IMG/VR virus record: IMGVR_UViG_3300009790_000036
Span: 1-34,132 of that record
DNA length: 34,132 nt
Source of the DNA: a virus
Reading direction: 5' to 3' (one strand)
The first letter of the stretch is position 1; every line of letters starts with the position of its first letter. Below are positions 34,083 to 34,132 of this stretch, piece by piece. The position numbers were made by a program, and so were the translations under genes. A model generated the notes under the pieces. It saw only the letters and a list, made by a program, of their open reading frames with translations. It was not told where the DNA came from and did not search any database.

Positions 34083-34132
34083 ATGCAACAACCTAATAGT
34101 GATGTGGATGTGAACGTTCTCGTCAGTTTATA
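34083..34132 (+). CDS. 5' end of a gene cut by the window edge
   Basis: ATG 34083 opens a frame that is still open at the last base. It begins MQQPNSDVDVNVLVSL. It lies 9 nt after the fibre gene stop, so it probably belongs to the same late unit. Too little is visible to identify it. Confidence 0.55.
   Translation, partial: MQQPNSDVDVNVLVSL

Overview
The window reads as part of a T4-like marine myovirus genome, most probably a cyanophage (Synechococcus/Prochlorococcus type). The evidence is: recognisable T4-type baseplate wedge proteins in the order gp25, gp6, giant gp7-position protein, gp8; three exact T4-type late promoter boxes (TATAAATA) placed ahead of structural genes; AT-rich, tightly packed, all-plus-strand coding; and small genes of the kind seen in cyanomyoviruses. 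No photosynthesis gene, tRNA, integrase, IS element or CRISPR array is visible, so the cyanobacterial host is inferred from family resemblance only.

Region 1 (1-2450) is an accessory array of very small genes with a visibly higher G+C than the rest. It starts with the 3' end of an unidentified gene. Several genes have their own hairpin terminator, and two have a TATACT -10-like box. The one protein here with a plausible function is a 173-aa, extremely acidic protein (655-1176) whose C-terminal half resembles ArdA anti-restriction DNA mimics.

Region 2 (2397-4134) starts with a near-consensus sigma70 promoter (TTGACT, 17-nt spacer, extended -10 TATAAT). It drives a run of overlapping or nearly abutting genes: a GT-A type glycosyltransferase, two small proteins and a 2OG-Fe(II) oxygenase. 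This looks like a host- or virion-modifying group placed next to the tail genes.

Region 3 (4144-21848) is a late transcription unit encoding gp25, gp6 and a giant 5,094-aa virion protein that fills about 45% of the window. The giant protein is a mosaic of fibre-like modules. It includes a YHYH-like segment near residue 1300 and an eight-copy Cys...YPR..DP repeat array near residues 3440-4430.

Region 4 (21856-32235) is a second late unit: an enlarged gp8, a 2,536-aa DUF4815-type structural protein, and four small genes joined by stop/start overlaps. Two of these small proteins carry N-termini that closely resemble the T4 capsid-targeting sequence of internal head proteins, followed by a predicted gp21-type cleavage site. 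They are the best candidates for undescribed packaged proteins.

Region 5 (32238-34132) is a third late unit: a 75-aa mini-fibre-like protein, a 523-aa fibre-like protein, and the first 16 codons of another gene at the window edge.

T4 gp9, gp10, gp11 and gp12 are not recognisable by eye. Their place after gp8 is taken by the 2,536-aa protein and the fibre-like genes, so fibre attachment here probably works differently from T4.
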